Source: Aphis gossypii (lineage: Eukaryota > Arthropoda > Insecta > Hemiptera > Aphididae). Taken from it: 64,000 nt of DNA. The notes beneath the pieces are model-generated. The model saw only the letters and a program-made list of their open reading frames with translations. It ran no database searches and was not told where the DNA came from. The stretch's first letter is position 1. Each line of letters begins with the position of its first letter. Where the stretch lies: NCBI RefSeq assembly GCF_020184175.1, contig NC_065530.1, forward strand, positions 46,229,260-46,293,259, read 5' to 3'. Below, piece by piece: positions 24,697 to 36,560 of the stretch. Made by a program: the position numbers and the translations under genes.

Positions 24697-24731
24697 TATA
24701 AAGGCAAACTGGTCGCTCGGGTTTTTCTTCA
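24697..24731 (+). promoter_or_regulatory. Candidate core promoter: TATAAAGG plus initiator-like TTCACGG
   Basis: A consensus TATA box, TATAAAGG at 24697-24704, lies in GC-balanced sequence. The initiator-like TTCACGG has its A at 24731, 34 bp from the first T of the TATA box, slightly longer than the usual 30-31. No ATG-bearing ORF follows directly. The next open region starts at 24901. Confidence 0.3.
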
Positions 24732-24920
24732 CGGCGAACATAAAAGATATTATATACAACAATACTATATAACAACAGAAAATTATGATATAACAGCATT
24801 ATAATTTATATTTTCCCTGGACGTTAGTTTTTCGAGAAGTCTCTTCGGTTATATTGCACTTCCGCCGTATTTATAATATTAATACTGTATAATATTATAG
24901 TATTATTATTTATCTAACAG

Positions 24921-25197
24921 TGGCCGTCGTAATAAACCACCACGCCGTATAGGCTCTGATGCGCCCACACATTCGCCAACAGCCTCTCGGGCGACGAACG
25001 GTGCAGTCGGACTCCCATTCTATTTACAATGTGTTGATACTAATTTAACTGGTAATGATGTTGTTCGTCGTACGCCCACAGACAGACGTCAGTTTTATAC
25101 CCGTGGTTCGATACGCATTGTAAAATATTGTTTTAATGATCCGCGTGCAACAGCACCGGTTTTCACCGCGGTTTCGCTTCGACATAAAATAATATAA
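24921..25197 (+). CDS. Candidate terminal exon, 91 codons, unknown
   Basis: After ttatctaacag (acceptor-like, AG 24919-24920) the frame is open for one base plus 91 codons to TAA at 25195-25197. It is arginine-, threonine- and proline-rich: it begins GRRNKPPRRIGSDAPTHSPT, continues YLQCVDTNLTGNDVVRRTPT and ends AVSLRHKII. There is no ATG in frame, so it would need an upstream exon. GC content is moderate and CpG frequent. The openness may be chance and no domain is recognised. Confidence 0.2.
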
Positions 25198-25730
25198 CAC
25201 CACAATATTATGTATTATTATAATACGACGAATACTCTATTTGTCATCGTCTATACGATAATAGGTATTATTTGTTGGCAATTTTTTACAATTTTATTTT
25301 TGCTATACTATTACGATACAAGAAACTTAAACTTAAATTTGATTTTTAATTATGGTTATATGCCAAGTGCTAACCAATTATTTATGATGTATAAAATATA
25401 CACTGTATAATTAATGTTTTATCGATGTGTCTGTAAGATGAAAAGCTTAACTTAGGGTTGTATTGTTACGCTTTCGAGAAAAAAAGATTTTATCCGTCTC
25501 TGGAAATATATACTCGTATAAGTCACAGTTAGATTAGTTTCGTCTATAATCCTAACGATTCATTCATCTGTGATTTGGATTTGTCTAATCGTCTGTATAG
25601 ATTTCTTAGTCCATCCGCAGTCAAATGTCTGTCTATTACAGTATTACTCGACGACAATACATTGATCCAAAATAGAAAGGATTAAAGAGGATTGTTAAAT
25701 TGAAATTGAATGATCGGCACTAATGAGAAC
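25198..25730. other. AT-rich interval, no gene
   Basis: A 66-codon plus frame (25210-25410) of tyrosine/leucine/isoleucine-rich AT codons is rejected. No repeat end was seen. Confidence 0.5.
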
Positions 25731-25853
25731 CTATTCTAAACTCCTGTCGTTTTTGTATCCGCCCGAACATTAGTTTCTCCACGGGTAGACGTTGAACAAT
25801 TAAAATACTTCGAAAAAAAAAGGATCAATAGGCGCGTGTCGGTTGTCTGCAAT

Positions 25854-25879
25854 GATAATAATAATAATAATAATAATAT
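25854..25879. repeat. (AAT)n microsatellite
   Basis: Eight or so AAT/ATA units, directly visible. It creates the hydrophobic ILLLLLLL run in the minus-strand open frame that crosses it. Confidence 0.9.
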
Positions 25880-25996
25880 AATGATAATAATCGCCAAAAC
25901 GGTACCTACACTAATAAGGAATACTGTAGCCACAGCCGCTACAGGTGTTTGAAGGCAATTGAACGGTGCAACGATGGAAATATCTCTGCGTATTAC

Positions 25997-26090
25997 CTGA
26001 CGGCGATACCCACGTTTAACTCGACATCGGCCGTCTTCAGAAACACATTTTTCGGGTATTGTCGTATTGACAGGTGATTCGGTTTTGTTT
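25997..26090 (-). CDS. Candidate mini-exon with dibasic RVKR site
   Basis: On the minus strand, gtgtacaactgcag (acceptor, AG at 26091-26092) is followed by 94 nt and then CGTCAG before GTAATACG (donor, GT 25996-25995). The frame completes one split codon and then gives 31 codons: NKTESPVNTTIPEKCVSEDG followed by RCRVKRGYRRQ. It has two cysteines, potential N-glycosylation sites (NKT, NTT) and a furin-type RVKR motif, so a secreted or precursor-type protein is imaginable. Composition is unlike the AT-rich flanks. The frame stays open further, to 25736, through the AAT repeat. Partner exons were not identified. Confidence 0.3.
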
Positions 26091-26109
26091 CTGCAGTTGT
26101 ACACCAATT

Positions 26110-27770
26110 AATCCTATACTTAGGACTTCTGTGGATTCAAGCATTTAATTTTCATCTGCAACCCAACAATAAATAACGATTGTAACTTGTAAATTACAGG
26201 CTGTAATTTATGTCATCGATTTTATTACATCATTAAATTTACTATGGAAATCATTTTAATAATTTTGGTCCTCATTTTAGTTTTTTTATTATTATTATTA
26301 TTATTTATTGCGTTTTATTATGCGATCGATTTTAGTGATTTGAATCTTGAGTAATATTAGTATTACACAAACTGTTAAAAATGTTAAGTCTTTGGAAAAC
26401 CATTTTACAGATTATAGAATTTAGGACGCGGGTACCTATTATGTATAAGCAACTTAAATCTTAATCTTTTTTTATAAAAATATTTAAATATAATATATAT
26501 TAATATATTTCACAATAATTTGTATATTTTAATATTTATTTTTATCCAGCCATGAAGATAAAAATGATTGTGTAATTTCCTAGTTTCATATGATTTTATA
26601 ATATTATACTTTAGATGGATAAACGTAAAAAATACATAAAACATTTAATTTGCATGATTTTTTTCAACTTTCTGCTGTTACGGAAATTTAGTTGATTTTT
26701 TTTTTTTTAAACAACAGAATAGTTTTTTTAACACAGATCATAACATATTCATATTTTATATTATTAGAATATTTAAAATCTGTAGTGTATTTAGATTAAA
26801 TACAATAAGTAATACGTATAAGACAAATACAATATACATGGACATCTTGACTGAAGGGGATGCCAATTCCTACGTCTTGAAATGTTATTATTTTAATTAA
26901 TGTTGGTAAAATAATATAATTTGATAGATAATTAGATAAATATCAATTTTACTTATATTTAAATACAACAGTTAACACGTTAATTATATTTTATTTAAAT
27001 GCATGAGGTGAACTATAATGTTCACATAATATATACATTACAGATAAACATCAAAATAGTAAATAATTGATAAATATGAGTCATGGTTTAATACATAAGA
27101 TTATTTTAAATAATTTATTTATCTAGATTCTAGATCATGTATAAATGAAATGGTATATGTTTCACAAACACTTAAACAAATTTTAATTGTGCAGGTGTTG
27201 ATTAAAAATAAACATCATATTACATTATATGTATTAATATATTGTATTACATTACAAACTTTTTAAAGATATATAACTACGCGTACACTATAATTAGTAT
27301 ATTGAAAATAAATGAAAACGGAAGTCGTCTTATCTTATAAATGTTATCATAATATATTAACATGCCAGTCAAAATGTTAAGAATCTTTGTGCAACAAATT
27401 GTGCAGTGACCTATGGATATAGTAATGACTAATGGATAATATTATATATTATACACCTATTACATTACTGTTGGCGTTGCTGCAATTACTGACACGAGAT
27501 AATTCTTTTTAGCGTACAAAAAAATAACATCCATTCAGATTTGACATTCTATATATACCTATATTAATAACAATATTGTTTTAAGTGAAATGGTAGGGAT
27601 TCTGAATCACTTGAGACATTTGGTATTTAAATATTGTCACTTAATCTATGAATCAACATTCTACGTGTTACGCGTGATTATAATATATCGTATATTATTA
27701 TACGCAGATAGTCTTACCCAGAGTATTATACAATGAAATAAAATAAATGTAATTTAAATAGTTTTTAAAC
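26110..27770. other. AT-rich desert
   Basis: About 1.7 kb of AT-rich DNA with an (ATT)n run at about 26286-26305 and T/A homopolymers. No supported feature. Confidence 0.6.
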
Positions 27771-28497
27771 AGTGATTGATATAATGTTCGAGTCGTACGC
27801 ATTATCAGGCGTTTGTACGAGCAAACGAATGAGCTTGTGTCATGATACCAGCATACAGAATGAACTTGTCAGGTTGTACTTCTGGTAACAGTAGGTACGT
27901 GTGCCAAGGAGTTATGCATGTGAGGTGTATACTGTATTACTGCACCGTACTCGCATCCTATGTATGTATGTATGTGTATGTGTGTTTATATTATTCGTTC
28001 GGTGTAACTAGCGCCCGTTTTACTGTATATTATATAATATGTATATGGTACGAGACAAGTATGCGTGTATATAGTATATACCAGCAGTAAGTATAATACG
28101 TGTACAGTGTATACACGCACAATCGTATCTGCATATTTCAATAACGCCTGTCGGTTTTTAGTCGGGTATTTATTTATTTATTTTTTATTTACGAATTAAT
28201 TTCCCCTTTAAAAAAACACGAAAGATTTGCGTAAATCTCTCGGGCCCGAGACACGCTCTCCTCCAATTGTCAACTACGTTATTATTATATAGGAAAACCG
28301 TATATACTTAACGAAACTCGATTAATCACCGCAGCATATACGGACGCGTTCTTTGTAATAAAAAAAAATAAAATAATAATAAAATAAAATAAAATAATAA
28401 CGAAAACAAAAATGAAAAAAAAAGTAAAGAAAAAAAGGTACTAATAAATTAACAGCATCGACGACGATGCTCCGGTCAGAGGGTTGAATAAATAAAT

Positions 28498-28692
28498 GTG
28501 GAAAAAGACGACGACGATCGTTATGTGTTCTGTCGTTGTTTAACCGAACGGTTATCTTGTTCGACCGGCCTGAAACACGACGTGTCGCAGTCAAGCATTT
28601 TAATCGACGGACAAAACGAAATAATAATAAATAAGGAAAGACGGCGACGGCGCTGGTGGACGGGTAGTGGCGGTACACGCGATGCAGTATAA
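28498..28692 (+). CDS. Open frame in island, unknown
   Basis: The frame starts at a GTG (no ATG) and reads EKDDDDRYVFCRCLTERLSC, then STGLKHDVSQSSILIDGQNE and an arginine-rich tail ending at TAA. Residue composition is protein-like, but two minus-strand frames overlap it and no splice junctions are convincing. It is kept only as a candidate. Confidence 0.12.
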   Translation: MEKDDDDRYVFCRCLTERLSCSTGLKHDVSQSSILIDGQNEIIINKERRRRRWWTGSGGTRDAV

Positions 28693-28711
28693 TACACGTC
28701 GCGCACCGTTG

Positions 28712-28790
28712 TAGAGGAGAGAGTGAGAGAGAGACATTGAAAGATGCACCACGAGAGAAAACGACAGAGAGACAAGGATCGAGGGGAGGC
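28712..28790. promoter_or_regulatory. GAGA-rich purine cluster
   Basis: A dense run of GAGAG motifs (gaggagagagtgagagagag, then acgagag, acagagagac, gaggggagg) on the plus strand. Such clusters bind GAGA-factor or CLAMP-type proteins in flies; the aphid equivalent is inference. It lies at the centre of the 27.8-29.9 kb island. Confidence 0.4.
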
Positions 28791-29346
28791 TGGGCAACGG
28801 CGCGAGATCCCGGTGCCAGTTAACACGCTGCGTACGCCGTCCTAATTAAAAATATTTTAAACTCGAAACCGGGTGAATAGATATACACACACAACACACA
28901 CGCGTAATGTAATATATATACATGGATACGAAAACGGGGCAGAGACACGTCCCCGGCCGGAGACTGCTCGACTGCCGATGGTGTATACCTACGTATATAA
29001 TAATAATAATAAAGGTACGACTGCGACGATTTTTTTTCTTTATACGTACAATAATATTATATACACATTCGTTTTTATGCGTTCCGTGGAAACGATAATA
29101 TACGTAGAGACGGTCGTCGGGGGTTGCGGGGCGTCGAGAGAACAGTCGTCGGTAGGGGCGGGGTGGGGAGACAAAAAAAAACAATGGACTACCTGATGTT
29201 TTTACAGTGTTTATATTATATATACGTATGTATACATATGTATGTATATATTATATAATATATATACGCGTGGAGAGGAGCACTACTTCTCCGTCGTCGT
29301 TTTTTTAAATTTTTTTTTTTTTTATTATTTTTATTCGTATATTACG

Positions 29347-29364
29347 TACACACACACACACACA
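29347..29364. repeat. (CA)n microsatellite
   Basis: Nine CA units, directly visible. Confidence 0.85.
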
Positions 29365-29674
29365 TATGTAGGTACTATATACGCGCATATAATAATATTC
29401 TCGTTCTCGTAAGTACACGCTGAATAACGTCCACGACCGCAGACAAACGGCTGTGGACCGCTTTGACGCGTCTCGTACTCGACTGCAGAGCGGTGCAGGT
29501 TCGTCGCTCGTATATACATATAATACACGTACTTATCTGTACACGAATATGCGTATATATGTGTATGTGTATACTATGTGCAAACATTATTTTTATGCCG
29601 TCGAACCGTGTCCGCGTATATATTATGTATAATATATTGTGTATAGGTACCTAGGTGTCGCGCGCGCCTGCAAC

Positions 29675-29730
29675 CGCGTGTTTCGGTTAGTCGCGGATGC
29701 TGCTGGAACCCGCAGATCGAAACACGAACG
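29675..29730. other. GC-rich imperfect hairpin
   Basis: CGTGTTTCG (29677-29685) is the exact reverse complement of CGAAACACG (29718-29726). Inside it GCGG (29693-29696) can pair with CCGC (29710-29713), and outside it CG can pair with CG. The total is about 56 nt. It could be an RNA stem or a cruciform. It lies 40 bp upstream of a TATATATA box. Confidence 0.35.
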
Positions 29731-29734
29731 CGTG

Positions 29735-29805
29735 CCCATCCGCCCGCGCCCCGTTTAACTGTCGAGACGTATATATACGAGGCCCCAGACGTGTGAGACT
29801 CGAGT
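29735..29805 (+). promoter_or_regulatory. Candidate core promoter: GC box plus TATATATA
   Basis: CCGCCCGCGCCCCG (29740-29753) is followed by TATATATA at 29770-29777 in otherwise GC-rich DNA, and by GAGACTCGAG about 30 bp downstream. No clean TCAGT initiator is present. The transcript would carry only short ATG frames (for example MLSEVS) in its first 150 nt. Confidence 0.25.
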
Positions 29806-29899
29806 TTAGAAGTTATTTCTTCTACTATATTCGTGCTTTAAACTAATAAATCTGCCGGTCTGCAATGCTATCGGAGGTTTCATGATGGTGATAGAAAAA

Positions 29900-31263
29900 T
29901 TCCATTTATTTTATTATATATATATTATGTGACATTGGAACTAATAGTACATTCAATAATACCACCATCTTTTGAATATTCGTTTTTTTTTTTTTTTTTT
30001 ATTCTACTTTATACATCACACCATAATATAACTTGGTATTTTAAATATTGTATAATTTAGATCTTTTATACAGCAGTAGGTACTATACTAATTCATTGCC
30101 TCCGCGATAACTATCACACTTGGCACCACCCTCATATCTCATCTATGACATTTGTGATTTGTGATTAGTCATTACTCATTCATATAAAACAACAGGTTCC
30201 TAACCTAACCTTATGACTTTAGTGTATACTATTTACTTACTCTTAGATAATAATAATATAATGTGATGACTTATGAGTGATGAGTAATATTATTTTTGTC
30301 GTCGTTTTGCTCATGATTCCTGCGGGTGACAAATTTATTATGTAGACGGAAGTCGTTATATTAAATAAGAACAACTGCATGAGCAATGTTAAGATACTTA
30401 TATAGTTGGCGCTTAATATTTATCAAATTATGTTATATACTCATAAAAAACAAAAGTAATTCGTTAAATCAAAATTAATTTAATATAATGTTTATTTTCC
30501 AAAATCAAAACTAAACGTAAACATACGCATATAACGCCTTATTTTTTTAATTGTTCATAAATAATAAATATATATTAATATTATGTGTATATATATATAC
30601 TACATATTACCAACTGTAGCTGTATAACCAGACTTCGCAGTGAAAAAAATTAACAAATAATAACTCAGCGCCGTGTAGGAGTTTCTTGGTTTAGTGTATA
30701 CCTATAGTTCACGCCTTCACAGAAAAATTAGTATCGGTAAAACTCGTTTGGTGAACTAATTCAACCGAGATGATGAGTATAAGATATTAAAGTACTTGTT
30801 AGTTGTTATATTTGTAAACAAAATCGGCCGAGTAGTTTTTGATTCTTAAATATATGGACGTTGCCTTTTGAGATTTGATCTACATTTTGAACAAATAGTA
30901 AATAATAATTAATAAATTAAGTAGGTACCTACTCTTACTCACATAGCAACACATTGCGATTCGGCTAGTCTATACCTAATTAATTTTGTTATTAAATTTT
31001 CTTTGTATAACCAAAACGAAATTTGTATGTGAAGCGACCCTTAAGAAATCTATATAGGAATTGAGACATATATTATTATGATGAATTTATTTTATTACAG
31101 TTTAGTTCTACAACGCTCTTTCATCCGTAGCCTTTATAGGTATATTGATGCACCTGCAATTTTAAGACTTCAGTTATTTATTTTCAATATCCATTACTAA
31201 ATAATGTATAAATGTTATATAAGACTATAAACATATTATTAATTTTATTATATTATATATTAT
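29900..31263. other. AT-rich desert
   Basis: Contains a T18 run at 29983-30000, a CCTAACCTAACC motif at about 30198-30210, and a loose inverted pair of tgacttatgagtgatgag-like words around 30.15-30.29 kb. No gene. Confidence 0.55.
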
Positions 31264-31440
31264 AATATACATAGGCATAAACTTGGGGGGGAGAGCGAGA
31301 GGGGCAATTTTCTCCCTTGATATTTTGTAAAATGTATTTATTGGGTATATTTAGTCTCTAAGTATCTTTAAGTATACGGTATATCAACATAAAATAAAGT
31401 TGCCCCCCCCCATAAAATTTTCCCAAGTTACACCATTGAT
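31264..31440. mobile_element. G/C-homopolymer foldback repeat
   Basis: The left end reads AACTTGGGGGGGAGAG...GAGGGGCAATTTTC. The right end, reverse complemented, reads ATGGTGTAACTTGGG...GGGGGGGGGGCAACTTT. Both ends thus share AACTTGGG followed by G-run plus GGCAA words in opposite orientation, about 170 bp apart. This fits a short non-autonomous element related to the CAGTGGCGTAA repeats at 7648 and 15690 (GGTGTAAC vs GGCGTAAT/C). No target duplication was resolved. Confidence 0.45.
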
Positions 31441-33840
31441 AATATAAGTGCGTGCTCAGCAGCACAATGTGTCAATGCTCTCAACGTCCAAGCAATCGAT
31501 GACATAGGTATTTTGTACATTAATGTTATACTATGTGTATTACTTGGCACCTGTAATGGCTATAATACAACCCCTACACGTGTGGAACGGAACGTATCGC
31601 GTTATTTTTCCCGCGAAAGTTTAAACGACCGAGTCATTATATTTTATTATATTATGTTTTATTGACTCACAATGTTGTTATAAATGCGTGTGTTCGAGAT
31701 AACGTTTTCCGATTGGGACTGGGAGTTTGTGTGCAATCACAATAATATCACTATAATATAATATGTTAAAATACGGTCACCGCGATTACATATCATACAC
31801 GTATATATATATATATATATATATATTTATGAGCACGACTATAATATCTTATCCTTGTACCTTTATGTGCGTGTATGTAGTATATTGCAATTGCTGCACC
31901 TGTAACCTGCAGTTAGCTACTTTTTTTTGCATGTATTGTAATTGCACCTGTTTTTTTCCTTAAGAATTATTATTTAATGTATAAAATTGTTGTCTGCTAT
32001 AGTTACACGGTAGATTGTTCAAACATAATATATATATATATATATAAACATATATGCAATATTTAGTTTTAGACAATCAAATCCGTTTGATAGTCTTTAT
32101 GGATAATTAATTATTAGGTATTATATTGTTTTAAAAGTTATATACTTAAGATAATACCATGCATTTAAACCAATTACAAAAGTAAAATTATTACCATAAT
32201 ACAGTTTCTTGTAATTAATTTTTCTAGTATTTTTTTTTTTTTAAATAATTCAAAATGTAAATTTGAATAATACTTAAGTATAATAATATTTTAGAAATTA
32301 TTAATTTATTAAATATGTAATTTGAAAGTATACAAAAAACGTGTATCTACATGAAGGGTGTAACACAATACTATAATATATTACATTTTGTCTTTCATTC
32401 CATTTAAAATTTAAAACTATTTAATTATTGAAATGTTATATAGACGGATGTATTTAGATAGTATATAAAAAATTATTTTTATGTACAAGGTGATGACCTA
32501 TTTTTTCAACTAGTAAATATCACGATTCATGTTTCTTAATTATAAAGATATTTACCATCATACATACTAATATGCTATTTTAGGTACCTATCTACTAAAA
32601 TTTATGTGTGCACGACATAGGTACCTATATAATATACTATAAACACGATAATTTCTTTAATCTATTATCACACGCACATAATTTAATTTAAATTATTTGC
32701 GTGAATAGTGTTCTAAACTAAATCTTTACTTATTATTTTTATCAATACTTAACTATTTTATTAATCAATTACTATTTCAAAAATAATGTATACTTGTAAC
32801 ATTATAAGTAACGCACAGAAATATTAAACATCTATGATTTCAATAACTTATCGTAAATGGCTTTTTAATTGTGCTACTTCAGCCTTCCAGGCACATGGTC
32901 TCACGAACTGATAAAACCCTATAACAGTATAACGAATAATGTACCATGACACGAAGATTATCGGGTAATAATTAATTATTCCAAGGCGCACGTCGGCCCA
33001 GGGGCTTATTTTCGCGTCGAGATCAGTATGGGAAATCGGTGACCGGTGTTATTTCTTTTTATTACCTTATGTCTTACTTGTGTTAATAAATCAAGCATTT
33101 TATTACAACCAATGTTGAATAATTAGATATATTTTGTTATAAATTAGGTTCATTGTATTTTCTAGAATCTACAGAAACATGTTTATCTAGAAAAACTAAA
33201 TATATTAAGTATATTATTACTTATTAATTATTATACTTACATTTATTCAATATTGTACTTTTGTAAATACATTATTTTAAATTTAAATCAATAATTTAGG
33301 TTAATAAAGATTTTTTTACTGGTTAAAATTTGTTTTTCAGTTTCTTTTAAAATGTTGAACAATTTTTGGAAGACCATAAACAAATATCCAGCTAGTAGTT
33401 AACAATAATGCAAGTAAACATTATATCCTTTTCGACCACTAAATATTAATATTATATTTTATGTATATCTAATATACTGTAGATCTGTTGATTGTTGTGA
33501 TGTTACTCAATCGTTCCGAGGTGCAACCGAGAAGTTATTTAGACGAAAAATTATATTGATATAATATGTTATATGAATTAGCTGTACTATTATATTAATC
33601 TAAAAATTAATCACTCACGTGATGGGACTAGTAGCTAAAAAAAAAAAAAACTGCAGACATCTATAATTCGAGCCAAAACATACTGTGAACTATATGGTTT
33701 CCTTCGTTTTTCGGACAGGAGTGAAAACTGCAGGATAACAAACATCGGTAGAGGTATATATATTATATTTATTGCTTTGTACATAATTATACTATACAAT
33801 ACTACATTACATTATGACAATATCTCGTCGTATTTCGCAT
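31441..33840. other. AT-rich desert with TA repeats
   Basis: Contains TA microsatellites at 31802-31828 and 32027-32046 and a GC-balanced patch at 32.88-33.05 kb (ccaaggcgcacgtcggccca and on) with no clear exon structure. A 66-codon plus frame at 31763-31963 is built on the TA repeat and rejected. Confidence 0.55.
31802..31828. repeat. (TA)13 microsatellite
   Basis: Uninterrupted TA run, directly visible. Confidence 0.9.
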
Positions 33841-33853
33841 ATATGCATATAAA

Positions 33854-34072
33854 ATGAAGTGTCAGCATCGTACACGCAGTTTTATTGTTTTTAAAAATTC
33901 CAACGACCGACCAAAAACACTAAATTTTTTTAACCGCTATCCACGAGTCGTTGGCGATCGACTCACCGATGTGTATACATCACATTATATAGATAGGTAC
34001 ACGTGTGGTAGTCATAATATCATAGTGTTGTTGCGTCAGATCGATATAAACGATACGGCTCCGATAATTTAG
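33854..34072 (+). CDS. Small ORF, 72 codons, unknown
   Basis: ATG at 33854 in an A-rich context (ATAAAATGAAG, a good insect start context); stop TAG at 34070-34072. The product begins MKCQHRTRSFIVFKNSNDRP, continues FFNRYPRVVGDRLTDVYTSH and ends QIDINDTAPII. It shows no signal peptide, membrane segment or known motif. It lies in a moderately CpG-bearing patch. It could be a real small gene, an exon or chance. Confidence 0.18.
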   Translation: MKCQHRTRSFIVFKNSNDRPKTLNFFNRYPRVVGDRLTDVYTSHYIDRYTCGSHNIIVLLRQIDINDTAPII

Positions 34073-34079
34073 GGTCCGT

Positions 34080-35590
34080 ATAGTATTATATTATTCGATA
34101 ATGTTACGCGCGCTCGGGTATAAATTTACATGTGATTTCGTATATTATCCTACTGTTGATTACCTTACTTTGGGTAGGCACTCTGAAACAAATATTATAT
34201 TTATGCATCATAGTGATATTTTTATTTTACTATCAACGCATGCATAAGTACAGAACACGCTACACCCGGATCGGGCGGTTTGGAGGGAATATATAATATT
34301 GTGTTTATTGTACGTATAAGAGATCGATGGACGATGGAATTTCGTTTATTTTACACACACATAACATACGAATTCCATACGCACGACTGCGAAGGTGATT
34401 ATTTTAATTAGAAACACACACCGCTCGACCAGTCGTCGTATAGTAATAATATGTATATACATATAATATTATAATATTATAGGTGTAGTTTACCGTCCAT
34501 GTATACTCGTCGCATATATATAGGTATACGAGAAGATATTTTAATTTATTTTTATTTGTCGATGCCATAAAACTCCCCGTTTCTCGTCATAATGTTTGCA
34601 TATATAATATGTATATCGTTTTCTGACCAACCCGTAAAAATACGCGTAAATCGTGTTAATTACCTTTCGAACATTTCGACTATTTTATGATAAATAGAAA
34701 ATATGTAAGAGTGTTTTTTTTTCACTCAAAAATTCACAAATATTAATAGTTCTTATATCACGTTATTTACTTTTATATATACATGTATAATATAGTGTAC
34801 ACTGTACACCCATGTTTTTTCGTTGAATATTGAAAGTCGTTAAGTCTAGTAAATTCGAGTACAAACTTTCTGGTTATCGCTTATCAAGTTTTAATGAAAT
34901 TTATTGCCTACTCAAAGCCTTCTTTAGAGGTGGGATCAAAGCTTTATGGTGCGATTATTTATATATTTTGTTTCTGTGTTTTACAATGAGAAGTTAAGTA
35001 TTCGCAGATTTGCTCACAAGCTGTAGAAAGGTAAGATAAATCAATTGTACAATATGAGTATATAAGCACCCTTATGATGAACACATTAGATTAGGTGTAT
35101 AAAGGTATCGAAGAGTTGTGTTTATCTCGAATCTAGAGAATTTCAAGTTCTAACCTTTCGCATTCCGCGACCCTGAACACCAAGGTGCATATTATTATGT
35201 GTATATAGTAGTTTTCGCAGTTGACAACTTCTTTGCTTTTTATGAAAGAATAAGTGACTTTTCTTGATCTTAATCATTTACTATACCCATACACACCTGT
35301 ATTAATTTTCGCGCGTTATTATATACAAACAACGCTGCACTGTTGAAGTTAACTATACGTCGTATATTACATAGATTTGAAATATGAATTCAAAACCGCG
35401 ACATTGACATCATCTGCAGAAGTTTCGTGATACTCACACATTATGCGTTGTGCAGAACTGACCGATCAATAATCTTATCGGCATTCATGTGATTTTTCCA
35501 TCATCAACGAAACGATCGTTTCCACTATAAATGCATATAGGTACTTTATAATATTATATACACGCACTATAAAATATAACCTTCTACATC
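34080..35590. other. Mixed interval, no gene recognised
   Basis: Alternates CpG-bearing patches (34.1-34.6 kb) with AT-rich DNA. No ORF, RNA gene or repeat end was supported. Confidence 0.5.
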
Positions 35591-36500
35591 GCGAGCATTA
35601 TAGGTAAACGTTATCATATTTTCCGCCTCTCTCTCTCATTCTCTCTCTAAGTACCTATATATAATATATATTTTACCTGTAATAATATTGTGTGTGTGTG
35701 TTGTGACATCTCGAACGTCGCACGGCCGTCGTCGTGTCGTTTATACATGTACGAGCACAGGCAAATCCATAACGCAAGTGTGTGCGCCTACAACTACAGA
35801 GGTTCACCATAATAATATAATAATGTGTGTGCTGCGAGCGCGTGTCTGTGCGACTTGGTGCACATGTGCATATGTGCATGTGGTTCTGGTATATACCTAT
35901 ATATATATATATATATGTGTGTGAGTATAATAATATGTGGGAATAAAAAAATAACCATTGCCACGCAGTCCGTCGAAACAGCACCGTTGCAGTGTATATA
36001 TATATATATGTGGTCACTATAGGCGTTGTTCTATTGAATAATAAATAATATATATAAAACGCACTATAGAGGTAAATACTGCATTTCCCACTATAATTTA
36101 ACGGGCCGCACTGTGTGACATGTCTACGGGTCAACCGTGTACGATATATTTACAACGTAATCGATTGCGAAAACAACACGAAAATATTTTATAATAATAT
36201 TATAATATTATAATATACGCACAGACGCGGGCGAGTATAATAATATTATAAGGGTGGGGGGTCATCGAACTGTGAGCGACTACCCCATTGTTCGTCGTGT
36301 GGGCTAACGACAAATCACGTGCAATAATCATTTGATTCCGAACGTGCCCATACATTATTATAATACGATGTATTATTATTATTTTTATTTATACGATATT
36401 GCTCGGTCAGCAGAGCTGCTCGTGGTCGCCTCTCGCGACGTAGGTATAGTATGTACACCTACCTCGTTTTTTTTTCTTTTTCAGTTTCGTCAGTATCATA
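35590..36500. other. CpG-bearing microsatellite island
   Basis: Holds a CT-rich (GAGA complement) run at 35627-35649, GT repeats near 35690, TA repeats near 35900 and 36000, ATA/TTA runs at 36190-36250 and GC-richer DNA at 35.70-35.86 and 36.22-36.46 kb. The longest open frame in the whole window (153 codons, minus, 35673-36134) crosses it, but it starts at TTG and is largely translated microsatellite. Confidence 0.45.
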
Positions 36501-36522
36501 TTATTATATAGGTATATCGTAT

Positions 36523-36523
<1 letters not shown>

Positions 36524-36557
<34 letters not shown>
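36524..36557. repeat. (AC)17 microsatellite
   Basis: The longest CA/GT run of the window, directly visible. Confidence 0.95.

Positions 36558-36560
<3 letters not shown>

Larger units (their letters stand above)
27780..29880. promoter_or_regulatory. Large CpG-bearing, GC-richer island
   Basis: About 2.1 kb of higher-complexity sequence with many CpGs, purine-rich GAGA motifs, CA and TA microsatellites, and long overlapping open frames on both strands (for example 118 codons minus at 28322-28678, 112 codons minus at 28846-29184, 107 codons plus at 28873-29196). Frames open in several phases at once point to low stop density and not to coding. The combination looks like regulatory or 5' transcribed DNA. 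I cannot tell which gene it would serve. Confidence 0.35.

Noticed and set aside
28846..29196. Opposed frames of 107 and 112 codons
   Set aside because: Both strands are open at once in CpG-rich DNA with repeats; no ATG context, splice or family support.
35673..36134. Longest open frame of the window (153 codons, minus)
   Set aside because: Starts at TTG and is largely translated TA, CA and TAT microsatellites (runs of YIYIYI and THTH). No domain. Open because of repeat composition.
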